Below, piece after piece: positions 1 to 9,522 of a stretch of DNA of 64,000 nt (the stretch's first letter is position 1; every line of letters starts with the position of its first letter). Both the position numbers and the translations under genes were made by a program. Below the pieces are notes generated by a model, which was given only the letters and a program-made list of their open reading frames with translations, did no database searches and had not been told where the DNA came from. The stretch comes from Chrysemys picta bellii (Eukaryota; Chordata; Testudines; Emydidae): assembly GCF_011386835.1 (NCBI RefSeq), contig NC_088797.1:38687583-38751582 (forward strand). The letters are read 5' to 3'.

Positions 1-1128
1 GATGTTTTTTATTTATGTATAGTCTTTCATCTACATAGACTCCCAAAGCATGTGACTAGCCCACTGAATCTAAACACACACTTAAGTGCTCTGATGGAGA
101 GGGGCCAGAATGCTCTGGACCTTGCTGGATGAAGCCCTTGGCACATAGTTTTTAAATGAAATTGATAACATACACACTGTACAATGGAAATGTCAGAAGT
201 TATGAATATACATCTAAGAACTGAGGCTGTTATAGCAACATTAATTAAGAATATGTTTAATTTGATATTGGCTTCCAATCTTTCCCATTCATTAATCAGG
301 TTAAAAAGACCAATTCCAGTGGCCTGCCTCCTCACAGTATCCTAATCATGTGTTTTGCCACTGAATTAAAAATTTGACAAGTGCTAGAAAGGCTGCAGGT
401 TTATTTTTGTATATAATGAATGGGCCTAAGCGCTCCAATGGACAGTGGGCCAAATTCTTGACATCTATGTTGGAAAGAAGGAAAAAGATTTCACAGTACA
501 GGAAAGTGCTCTGATAATCAGAGCAACGGTGAGCGGGATTCTCATCTCATGGGAGCTTGTCCGTAAGGTGCAACATGCCCTCCAATTTCTGGGTATAACT
601 GTGTGTAACAAATGCAGCAAGTAGTAAGGCAAATGTGACACTGAGAATTCCCCCTGCTCAGGACTCGGTGAGGGTGGGGATGGATGACTGTACCCCATCT
701 ACCTTTTTGTTAGACTACATTTTCTCTGGGCGCTCCATGAACTTGGGTACTCCAGTGCCAAGGTAGGGAGAAGTCTGCAGTTTTCTTGTACTTTCCAAGT
801 CTTGCATTTCTGCTGGACATATGCTGTTTGCTCAGTGTCTGAACCCTCTACCTGCATTATGATGTTCAGGAAGTCCAACATGCTGATAATGCACTGCTGG
901 CAGTTACTAACTATAAAATATTAAAATAGCGTCAGTGACTCAGGTTAATTGCACAGTCGGAAACTTCTGTTACCATGGGATTAGTAGGGTCCACAAAAAT
1001 AAAAAAAACTGCTCAAACTTTCACTGTCCCATCCACAAAAAGCAGATCTCGATTCTGCAACAGACTCTGTGCCAAGAGAATCCTTGAGTCCGTGTGGTGC
1101 TCCAAATGACTTCAATGCGTCTCCACAC

Positions 1129-1812
1129 TAGGGTTGCCAGGAATCCAGTTTTCGACCGGAACGCCCAGTTGAAAAGGGACCCTGTCGGCTCCCGTCAGCA
1201 CTGCTGACTGGGCCGTTAAAAGTATGGTTGGCAGTGCAGCTGGGCTAAGACAGGCTCCCTGCCTGCCCTGGCTCCGCGCGGCTCCCAGAAGCGGCAGCAT
1301 GTCCTCCCTACGGCTCCTAGGTGCAGGGGCAGCCAGGGGGCTCTGCACACTACCCCCCAACCAGAGCGTTGGCTCCGCAGCTCCCACTGGCCGGGCACCG
1401 CCAACCCCCTGCCAACCTCCCGCACCCCAATCTCTGCCCCAGCCCTGAGCCCCCTCCTGCACTCCAAACCCCTCATCCTGGCCCCACCCAGAGCCTGCAT
1501 CCCCCGCACCCCAACACTCTGCCCCAGCCTGCAGCCCCCCCACACTTTGAATCCTGCAGCCTCACCCCTCAAGCCCAGAGCCCCCTCATATACCCCAAAA
1601 CCTCATCCCCAGCTCTACCCCAGAGCCTGCACTCCCATTCAGAACCCTCACCCTCTCCCACACCCCAACCCCCTGTCCCAGTCCGGTGAAAATGAGCAAG
1701 TGAGCAAGGGTGGGGGAGAGCAAGTGAAGGAGGGAGTGGGGAATGGAGGGAGTGGGGGGTGGAGGGGAGCAAGGATGTTTGGTTTTCTGCAATCAGAAAG
1801 TTGGCAACCCTA
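1129..1812. mobile_element. hAT-type non-autonomous DNA transposon
   Basis: The element starts TAGGGTTGCCA and ends with its near inverse TTGGCAACCCTA. It is flanked by an 8-base target duplication with one mismatch, CTCCACAC (1121-1128) and CTCCACAT (1813-1820); 8 bases is the hAT signature. The interior is GC-rich with degenerate C-rich units of the style 'CCCAGAGCCTGCA' at about 1430-1680 and a G-rich purine stretch at 1690-1780. There is no transposase: open frames of 70-140 codons on both strands are low-complexity consequences of the C-rich units. It must have been moved by another element's enzyme. Confidence 0.8.
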
Positions 1813-1968
1813 CTCCACATGGGTACTGCTTGTGTGACATGAACTACAGGATTGGATCTATGTCTGAACTATATTTTAGGTCCAGATAATACGCCTCCCT
1901 TTCCCCTAACCCCAACAACACTCCTGCCGATTTCCACAAGACTTTCCATGCTTCTGAGTTAAAAACGT

Positions 1969-2056
1969 GGATCAGATTCTCAGCTGGCATAAAGCAACGT
2001 GGTTACATTCAATTCAGTGGAGCTACGTTGGATTTACATTAGCTGAGGACCTGGCT
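1969..2056. repeat. Inverted phrase repeat (old foldback)
   Basis: CTCAGCTGGCATAAAG on the left is roughly repeated in inverse as TTTACATTAGCTGAGG on the right around a centre containing ATTCAATTCAGTGGAGCTA. This is one of several old inverted repeats in the window built from the phrase 'close to TTGACTTCAATGG'. Class is not known to me. Confidence 0.5.
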
Positions 2057-2900
2057 CATGATGTTTTGTTCTCTCGGGGCCTTATTCAAAGATTCCAGAG
2101 ACAAAACAATCCCTTTTAAGTGAAAAAAAAATACGGAAAATATTCCTGGCTACATTCCCTTTTATAAACAGTCACTGAAAGCACCCAAAGAACGTGTTTA
2201 TTGCCCTTTTCAGAAATGCAATTCAAGTGAAATCTGTATAAATCTTCTAAGGCACTCCAGATATATATGGCTTTATCCCATGTTTTAGAAGTGCTAAAAC
2301 TGCAATTGGGGTACCTATACATTTTAAATTTAAGAAGGCAATAGAGTGAACCAGAAAAAGCCAACATTCAGTCCTACTCATCCTTTGGGAAATCAGTTGT
2401 CCATAGCTAACCCCTTTGATCATTTCATATTTTTACCACTATGCAAAGCTATGAGGATACTCTAGTAAGAGCTGCATTAAAATGAAAATGAATACTTGAA
2501 ACTTTTATTGCAGTCTCCTGAGGCTGCATCCCAGGGCCATAGCAAGGGTTGGGATAATCAGGCACAGCAGTGAAGGGACCAGAATCATGACATTGGACTA
2601 TAATGTGCCATGGCACCACCACATTAGAAAAAACAGTTAATGGGGGTGGGCACTTAAGATCCCCCCTCAAAAGTACCCCTCCCAATTAAATATGTTTGAT
2701 TTTGCCACATTCATAACTCACAACAAAATTTCACAGTAGCAAAATTTTCACAAAGCTTTTGGCATTGCTTAAGAAATTCCATAAAAAGAAGAGCTAGCAA
2801 ATTCACATGCTATTTAACATCACTTACACTCTCTGAATTTTCCAGGGACTATATAGAAAATGATAAATAAATATTTATAACATCTAGAGTAAATAGTTTA

Positions 2901-2905
2901 GTTAC
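2901..2905 (-). other. SYN2: Splice donor after synapsin exon 2
   Basis: In transcript sense the exon ends GAACAG and is followed by GTAACT, a good fit to the CAG|GTRAGT consensus. This fixes the 3' edge of the exon at 2906. Confidence 0.8.
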
Positions 2906-2963
2906 CTGTTCAACTTTGATATCATACTCCCCATGGACCTTTTTCCCACGAAAGCACTTGACC
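2906..2963 (-). CDS. SYN2: Synapsin exon 2, closest to synapsin II
   Basis: A 58-base exon far too short to show as a long open frame. In transcript sense it is preceded by a pyrimidine-rich acceptor (TTTTTCTTTTTTCAG) and followed by GTAACT. Reading from its second base gives VKCFRGKKVHGEYDIKVEQ, so one base completes the codon begun in exon 1. From family knowledge, synapsins are ATP-binding phosphoproteins that tether synaptic vesicles to actin; this stretch opens the conserved C domain, just before the AEFS segment. Cys-Phe-Arg and Tyr-Asp-Ile-Lys favour synapsin II over synapsin I (Tyr-Phe-Lys, Ile-Asp) or III (Tyr-Phe-His, Ile-Glu-Ile-Arg). The frame is intact and bounded by splice sites, which argues against a processed pseudogene. 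No other synapsin exon is seen, so the flanks are introns. Confidence 0.85.
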
Positions 2964-2990
2964 CTGAAAAAAGAAAAATGTCACTAAGAT
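2964..2990 (-). other. SYN2: Splice acceptor and pyrimidine tract before synapsin exon 2
   Basis: Transcript-sense sequence reads CATTTTTCTTTTTTCAG directly before the exon, with a possible branch point in CTTAGTGAC about 20-25 bases upstream. The acceptor sets the exon's first base at 2963. Confidence 0.75.
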
Positions 2991-4329
2991 ATGTACAGTA
3001 ATACATGCACATTAGTGTACTTGAGAAAGGACATGTAACAATAATCAGTAGCCAGGTTTAGTTTTCATATGATTTTCTGTATATTATAAATATATATACA
3101 CATAATTGATTATTACACGTTGGTCTATTTTACATACCCATATCCTCTAACTAGCCATCTCTTCCTCTTTTGGTCCAATTATGGTACTCAGAAAAATCAG
3201 TATGCTTCCACCACAAGAGGTATCACAAATGTTGTTGTTATAACACACTTTAATCTATATATATTATAATAAAATGGTTACTTATGACAAGATGTGATCC
3301 TGCTTCCATTAAAAACAGTGGCAAAATCCCATTTACTTTTATGCAAACAAGGGCCCTACAATGAATCATGTCAATCTATATGTTCTCAGTTTACTCAGAA
3401 ACCTATTCTAGGACAAACTCTGCAAAATCTTGCTCAAAAGGTCAAAGAGTTGTCATCTGCCTTTTAAATGAACTTTCAGTGATGACCCTAGATGCGGCAC
3501 TCAATGAATATCTGGGTGACCAATTTATAACACTATCATGTCAACCTACCGTACCTCAAATATATTTATATTCCACAAGAGACAAAACAGGACCAACACA
3601 TTTTGACAATGTGTTCCTCTGTATTTGTTGTATTACTTAGCTTTGGGTTTTTTTCAGCAGACATTTTAGGAGGAGGATTTTACTTCAAATTGGCATCCTA
3701 AACAGTCATTCTATTACGAAGTATTCATTTTATTTCAAAAATTTTAAGCCTTGGATTCCAAGTAGCATTTCATAGCTCTTAAAGTAAGAAAACCAAAGGC
3801 ATATACCAACACTATAGTACTGTTCCTCCTTCTTCCTACATAAGTCTCTTGTTTGACACCAGTGTTGCTCCTCTGCTGAGTGGGAGCAGTTGTCTAGGGC
3901 CTTGCAGGTTAGTTTCTAGTGGAGGAGAAATCAGAAAGGCTGAGTCTGGGTATATTCCAAATGTAATTTGCTTTATTTATACATATATACAAGTCCTGAA
4001 ATGAGATGGTCAAATAGCAATGACTTCTTATAGGCATCTCAGTTCAACACCTGATTCTCAAGGAACAACTCTGCCTCAAGAATTGACTCTAAACAGAGAT
4101 CAAACTCTTCTGCTGCTCAAGCAGTCCCCTCTCTCCTCAAGCTATCCCTGCACAAAACCACTACATAATCCGCCACACCACCACAGAATGTCTTCCCAAG
4201 AGTCAAAACTTGCTTTCACAATAAGAAAAAGAACTTGGGACACAATGTATAACTGACATCTGCCACAACAATAGTTATTACACTAAAATCTTTCTTACTG
4301 AGAAAAAACAATTAAGACATGGATTTTGT
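2991..4329. other. Unannotated intronic stretch
   Basis: AT-rich unique-looking sequence. I see no repeat boundary, splice-bounded frame or RNA gene here. Confidence 0.5.
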
Positions 4330-4333
4330 ATAG
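4330..4333. repeat. Target-site duplication ATAG (left)
   Basis: ATAG precedes the TGTGACA end of the left LTR and recurs at 10190-10193 after the right LTR. Four bases fits Ty3/gypsy integration. Confidence 0.9.
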
Positions 4334-5000
4334 TGTGACAAAGTTCCTCCTCTACCTTGGTGGGTCCTGCGCTTATTGGCGGATTTTCTTGCCTCAAAGA
4401 TTCACCATGTGGGTTGGGGAACAGCCCAGAGACCTTCCCCTCTGGGAGAACCCACAGTCCAGGTCAATTGGGAAGTTTGGGGGGAACCCGGGCCCGCCCT
4501 CTACTCCGGGTTCCAGCCCAGGGCCCTGTGGACTGCAGCTGTCTATAGTGCCTCCTGTAACTGCTGCATGACAGCTACAACTCCCTGGGCTACTTCCCCA
4601 TGGCCTCCTCCAAACACCTTCCTTAGTCTCACCACAGGACCTTCCTCCTGGTGTCTGATAACGTTTGTGCTCCTCAGTCCTCCAGCAGCACGCACTCTCA
4701 CTCTCAGCTCCTTGTGCCTCTTGCTCCCAGCTCCTCACACTCCAACCACAAACTGGGGTGAGCTCTTTTTTAAAACCCAGGTGCCCTGATTAGCCTGCCT
4801 TAATTGATTCTAGAAGCTTCTTCTTAATTGGCTCCAGGTGTCCTAATTAGCTGCCTGCCTTAACTGGTTCTAGCAGGTTCCTGATTACTCTAGTGCAGCC
4901 CCTGTTCTGGTCACTCAGGGAACAGAAAACTACTCATCCAGTGACCAGTATATTTGCCCTCTACCAGACTCCTGTATCCCACTGGTCTGGGTCTGTCACA
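4334..5000 (-). repeat. 3' LTR of the gypsy element
   Basis: 667 bases starting TGTGACA and ending TGTCACA on the plus strand, a perfect 7-base inverted end. It is co-linear with 9523-10189 with about 21 substitutions and no length change. In the element's sense this is the downstream LTR because it borders the polypurine tract at 5001-5017. Confidence 0.93.
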
Positions 5001-5017
5001 TATCCCTCCCCCCTGCT
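5001..5017 (-). other. Polypurine tract of the gypsy element
   Basis: On the minus strand GCAGGGGGGAGGGATA abuts the 3' LTR. Such purine runs prime plus-strand DNA synthesis in LTR elements, and its place next to the left LTR confirms minus-strand orientation. Confidence 0.85.
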
Positions 5018-5420
5018 CAACGCCAAGGGGTCGGGCAGCTTGGGACGCCAGACAGTGCACATGGGACAAACCATCGGCGTTGCCATGACGGCTCCCTGCT
5101 CTGTGTTGCACACGGAACTGGAAAGGTTGGAGGGATAAGAACCATCTGGTCACCCTTGTGTTCTCCTTTTGTTCCGCTGCATCCATTGAAGAGGGGCATG
5201 GTCGGTCACGAGGACAAATCTGCGCCCGAGCAGGTAGTAGCCCAATGTTTCCATGGCCCATTTTACAGTGAGGCATTCTCTCTCCACAACTGCATATTTT
5301 TGTTCCCTTGGAAGGAGTTTCCGACTCAGGTATAGAATTGGGTCTTCCTCCTCCCCGACCATCTGTGATAGAACGGCACCCAACCCTACTTCCGATGCAT
5401 CTGTCTGCAGGATAAACTCC
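5010..5420 (-). pseudogene. RNase H domain of the gypsy Pol (broken)
   Basis: RNase H degrades the RNA strand during reverse transcription. Visible are the motif LQTDASEVGLGAVLSQ (Asp near 5401), the ERECLTVKW segment with its Glu, and LVTDHAPLQWM (Asp near 5203), which give the usual D-E-D pattern. The terminal part, ending in a HRAGSRHGNADGL-like motif typical of the domain's end, is in another frame, so a frameshift lies near 5150-5165. The domain runs almost to the polypurine tract, so no further gene follows pol. Confidence 0.85.
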
Positions 5421-6405
5421 TTGGTGAAATCAGGGGCTATCAGTACAGGGTTATTGCAGAGGGCAGTCCATAGGTCTGTGAATGCTTCCTCTGCTGCGTC
5501 AGACCATCTCACCAGATCAGGTCCACGGGCTTTCACTAGGTCTGTCAAGGGCCTTGCCCTTGTGGCAAAGTGGGGGATAAATCGTCGGTAATACCCCACC
5601 ACACCTAGGAACGCCCGGACTTGTTTCTTGCGACTTGATCGGGGCCAATTTTGGATGGCCTCTAACTTGTTCACTTGGGGTTTTACCAGACCTTTTCCCA
5701 CAATGTAGCCAAGCCTTTGCTGTAAGGCCAGCTCGCCTGAAGGTATCAAGGACTGCCTCCACCTTCTCCAGGTGGGTTTCCCAGTCTGGGGTATGAATGA
5801 CCGCATCGTCCAAGTAGGCAGCAGCATAACTGTTATGCGGGCGTAATAGCTTGTCTGAGGCATTGGAATGTAGCTGGGGCCCCATGTAGTCCAAAAGGGA
5901 GGACAATATATCGAAAAAGACCCTCTGGTGTAGAGAACGCAGTCTTTTCTTTTGCGTCTTCCGCAAGGGGAATCTGCCAGTACCCCTTTGTCAAGTCTAG
6001 GGTAGTCAAGTACTGGGCATTACCCAGACGGTCCACTACCTCATCTATGCGAGGTATGGGGTACGCGTCGAACTGGGATACTTCGTTTAGTCGCCGGAAG
6101 TCATTGCAAGATCTTGTGGTGCCATCAGGTTTGGGCACCAGCCCTATTGGGCTGGACCACTGACTGTGGGATTCTTTGATGATCCCCAACTCCAGCATTT
6201 TTTTTACTTCTGCTTTTATTTCCTCCCTTTTTGCTGCTGGCACCCAATAGGGCCTCATTGTTACTCTGGCCCCAGGGTTCGTTACGATGTGGTGATATGT
6301 CTCGGTTGTTCGACCCGGTTTTGTCGAGAACACATCTTGGTTCCGGAAGATCATCTCAGACACCTCATTCTTCTGGTCTGGTGTTAAATCGGGAGACACT
6401 CTCAC
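5420..6405 (-). pseudogene. Reverse transcriptase domain of the gypsy Pol (broken)
   Basis: The domain copies element RNA into DNA. Seen in order are SSPIGLVPKPDG, the motif-A segment TTLDLTKGYWQIPL, motif B FGLHGAPATFQ, the catalytic YLDD box at 5805-5816 and the connection motif GYYRRFIPHFA. All catalytic aspartates are present, but frameshifts near 5840-5870 and 5700-5730 split the domain over three frames. It follows the integrase GPY/F module in the same frame (start of that frame about 6969), so integrase lies upstream of reverse transcriptase. The D-to-stop pattern seen elsewhere is absent here; damage is by indels. Confidence 0.9.
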
Positions 6406-6470
6406 CTGTTTGGAAGGCTTGTTTTCCTGGGTTAGGTCTTTTTGGACCGTTGTGCATGCCTCTTGTGCAT

Positions 6471-7680
6471 GCCAGGGTTTCAGAAGGTTAACGTGATAAA
6501 TCTGTTCTTGTTTTCTGCGTCCTGGCTGCCGCACCTTGTAGGTTACTTCCCCCACGGGTTCAACCACCTCATAGGGCCCCTGCCATTGGGCCAGAAGCTT
6601 GCTTTCTGCCGTGGGTACCAACACCATAACCCGATCCCCTGGTTGGAACTGTCGCACTTTTGCCTGGCAATTGTAATGGGTTCGCTGGGCCTCCTGTGCC
6701 TTCTCCAAATGTTCCCGTACAATAGGGGTAACCCGGGCTATCCGGTCTCGCATCTGCATTACATGCTTGATTATATTTCTCCCCTCATTGGGTTCCTCTT
6801 CCCAGATCTCTTTGGCAATATCTAGTATGCCACGGGGGTGACGCCCATATAATAACTCGAAGGGGGAAAACCCAGTTGAGGCCTGTGGTACCTCCCGGAT
6901 AGCGAACATAAGGTAGGGTAGTAGGGTGTCCCAATCCTTCCCATTCCGATTTACCACCTTCCTTATCATAGCCTTGAGGGTTCAGTTAAACCTTTCTACC
7001 AACCCATCAGTCTGTGGATGGTAGACCGAAGTTCTCAGGGTATGTATATGGAGCAGCGTACAGAGGTCCTTCATTAGCTTTGACATAAATGGGGTTCCTT
7101 GGTCGGTTAATATCTCCTTCGGTAGCCCCATTCAGGCAAAGATCCCCACCAGCTCTTTGGCTATAGTTTTATAGGCCGTGTTCTGCAGGGGGAACGGCTT
7201 CTGGGTAGCGAGTAGCATAGTCCAAAACAACACGTATATATTGGTGGCCCCAAGCCGTCTTCTCCAGGGGTCCCACTAGGTCCATGGCTATTCGCTCAAA
7301 AGGGACCTCTATGATGGGAAGGGGTGCTAAAGGTGCCCTCAAGTCGGGACGGGGACTGTGCAGCTGACACTCCGGGCAGGAGGCACAGTACCTCCGCACT
7401 TCTTCATGTACTCCGGGCCAGAAGAACCATCGTAGGACTCGTGCCAGGGTCTTCTCTACCCCCAAATGCCCCCCCCCAAAAGATGACTATGAGCAAGACT
7501 TAATACAGCGTTCTGTTGTTTTTGAGGTACTAGGATCTGCTGTACCTTCTGCCCCTGTACTGGTGCAACCCGGTATAAGAGATCCTTCTTAATTATGAAG
7601 TAGGGTCCTGGTCCCTGGGTTTTTCCTTCCACGGGGACCCCATCTATTTCAGTCACCTCCTTCCTAATGTTGTCATACCT
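6471..7680 (-). pseudogene. Integrase domain of the gypsy Pol, placed before RT (broken)
   Basis: Integrase inserts the DNA copy into the genome. The N-terminal zinc-binding part has paired His in the AHSHLLGG stretch and CASCPEC. The core has MDLVGPLE (first Asp, about 7280), LTDQGTPF (Asp codon 7102-7104) and VERFN (Glu codon 6994-6996); the last two are 35 residues apart, the classic D35E spacing. The C-terminal GPY/F module includes QWQGPYEVVEP near 6582 and ends about 6471. Breaks: a frameshift in a nine-C run at 7469-7477, another near the G run 7188-7192, and TGA stops at 7132-7134 and 6982-6984. Confidence 0.92.
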
Positions 7681-8059
7681 TGGGTCTTCTGCCTGGTCCC
7701 GTCCAAAATTTCCTCTCCCGGGGCTAATCTGCCCAAGATCTAGGGGCCCAGTCTCTGTTGCCTCTACTGGTTCAGAAGCATTAGGGTGGGGGTCAGACTC
7801 AGGTGCTTCTCCCTCCTGCGTGGCCTCCTTTTCAGCTGCGTGGGTCCGCCTACCGACAAGAGTGACCCTCTGGCTTTGGGTCAGTATTCGGGTTCCCAAG
7901 GCCTTAGCTGCCCTTCTTTCCCTTTTTGTCTTTCTACCATGTCTGGGAGTGGAGAACAAATCTGGGGATATTTCAGAGAAGTTTGGGGGTTGACAGTCTG
8001 CTGTGGATGCCTCATCAATTTTAGGGTCCCCATCTTTCTCCAATCCCCCTACTGGGAGT
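7681..8059 (-). pseudogene. Linker between protease and integrase
   Basis: Continuation of the protease frame. It is acidic and rich in Glu, Thr and Pro, with a basic patch RKTKRERRAAK. No domain recognised. Its length, about 125 residues, suggests a spacer region of the polyprotein. Confidence 0.6.
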
Positions 8060-8749
8060 AAGTTTCCAAACCCTGGGAAGTCCCTCCCTATGAGCACCGG
8101 GTATGGGAGTTTAGGGACTATACCTGCTGCTACTTCCGTAGTGTTCTCTTGGATCTCGATTTTTACTGGGATGGTGGGGTAGTAACTAACTGTCTCATGG
8201 ACACATGTTATTCCCGTACGTTTAGCCTGCAGCAGCTGACTACGCTTCACGAGCTTCCCTGAGATAAGCGTGATAGCACTCCCTGAATCAACCAGTGCCG
8301 TGGTCCCTACCCCATTTAGTTTCACTGGTCTGGTATACATATGTGGGGTTAGTGAGACCCCCACAAGGTGGATTAGGGAGCATGGATCTGCCCAGTTCCC
8401 CAGGTTACACTGCATAGACTCCTCAGCATTGGGACACTGTGCAGCTATGTGTCCCCACTCCCCGCAGGCATAACATCTGTATGGAGCCCTAGGCGTTCCC
8501 CGGTCTCTTGGTTTGGGCAGTCTAACATCACGATCCTCTTCTCCCTCAGTGCTCCGACTCTTTGTGGCCTCTAATGGGTCTTCAGCCTCTCTCTTTTTCC
8601 ACCTGGGCCCTCCTGGTGGCCCAGTCACCCGAACTTTAGGGCTTGGTGCTACTAGTTTAACCTGGGGTGCCTCTGCCTCTTCCTTAACTGGTCGGGTCAG
8701 CTCCCTCACTGTCCTTCGCCTTTCTACCAGGGCGACAACCTCATCATAG
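8060..8749 (-). pseudogene. Nucleocapsid zinc knuckle and aspartic protease of the gypsy element
   Basis: This part of one 417-codon frame (8709-7456) has a basic segment, then a perfect CX2CX4HX4C knuckle, CYACGEWGHIAAQC, at residues 79-92, which would bind element RNA. A retroviral-type protease follows with the active-site motif ALVDSGSAITLI (Asp 141) and the closing LIGRDF motif (206-211). The protease would cut Gag-Pol into its parts. It is open across both domains; the breaks lie on either side (about 8745-8755 and 7469-7477). Gag and protease sit in the same frame here. Confidence 0.9.
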
Positions 8750-9408
8750 TGGAGGGTTCATTCTGGCTTACCCAGGCACGAAGGTCTGGTGGTAGTCCCC
8801 TCATGTATCGGTCGATGACCAGAACCGCTAGTATCTCTTCTGGACTCCAGGACTCTGTTTGCAACCACTTTTGTGCGAGATGGATGAGGTCATACAATTG
8901 GGACTGCGGGGTTTTGTCTTCCGGGTACCTCCAACCGTGATACTGCTGGGCCCGTACTGCTGTCGTTACTCCAGATCTGGCCAGGATCTCTGCTTTCAGC
9001 TGGGGCTGCAGCCTCTTCAGGCAGATCATGGTAGGCCTTCTGGGCCTCCCCACACAGGAATGGGGCAAGGATGCCAGACCACTGATCTCGAGGCCAGGCT
9101 TCCCGTAGGGCTGTCCTCTCAAAGGCCAGAAGGTATGCCTCTACATCATCCTCCCGTGTCATTTTCTGCAGCCAATGGCTGGCCCGTATGAGCCGCGTCC
9201 CATCATGGCCGCGATTCAGCTCTGTAAGGGACTTTACCTGGTTTACCAGTTCCCGCAACATAGCTCGGTCTTGAGCAGCCTGGTCCATCAGCAGGCGATT
9301 AGTCTCTTGCTGCAGCCACACTGCCTCCTGTTGGGTGGCTGCGTGGACATGGGTAGCCTCCCGCTGGGCTGCTGTATCTTGTTTCAGTGCCCGCACTAAG
9401 TCATCCAT
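8750..9408 (-). pseudogene. Gag with coiled-coil start and SCAN-like capsid end (broken)
   Basis: The frame starts with [15 protein letters not shown] at 9408, just inside the primer site, and has a Gln/Glu-rich helical stretch (residues 10-60) likely to form a coiled coil. The capsid part includes [20 protein letters not shown] and ends with the stretch [20 protein letters not shown]...[21 protein letters not shown]...[14 protein letters not shown] (dots mark gaps), which follows the pattern of vertebrate SCAN domains (W-L-P-E, E-I-L-L-L-V, L-P-L-W-V). The SCAN domain of zinc-finger proteins is known to derive from Gmr1-like Gag, so the match fits the pol order. Two frameshifts, near 9000-9020 and 8745-8755, break it. 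Confidence 0.88.
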
Positions 9409-9501
9409 TGTGGTGAAAAAAAATAAACCCTCTCCCTTTTTTTTGTTTTTTTTTCTTTTTGTTTAAATCACCCTCCTTCTTCCGCCGCGCTGTGCACCCC
9501 A

Positions 9502-9521
9502 AGATCCCACTCCTGATACCA
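9502..9521 (-). other. Primer-binding site, tRNA-Leu-like
   Basis: Directly inside the 5' LTR the plus strand reads ATCCCACTCCTGATACCA, which equals the 3' end of a vertebrate tRNA-Leu (…CCCACTCCTGACACCA) with one difference. The minus-strand element RNA would pair with that tRNA to start reverse transcription. The tRNA end is given from memory and should be checked. Confidence 0.75.
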
Positions 9522-9522
9522 G

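Larger units (their letters stand above)
1..2905 (-). other. SYN2: Intron 2 of the synapsin gene (partial)
   Basis: Sequence downstream, in transcript sense, of the exon at 2906-2963. It begins with a GTAAC donor. No second synapsin exon was recognised, so exon 3 should lie beyond position 1. Apart from the hAT element at 1129-1812 and an inverted phrase at 1969-2056, I recognise nothing in 1-1120 or 1821-2900: the open frames there are short and have no family resemblance. Confidence 0.65.

Noticed and set aside
1112..1837. Several 70-140-codon frames on both strands
   Set aside because: All lie in C-rich/G-rich units of one hAT element; composition is low-complexity Pro or Gly and overlapping frames are equally open.
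5150..6969. Endogenous retrovirus with envelope
   Set aside because: RNase H runs into the polypurine tract, leaving no room for env; gene order is of the Gmr1 gypsy type.
9502..9521. tRNA gene fragment
   Set aside because: Only the 3' end of a tRNA is matched, at the position expected of a primer-binding site.
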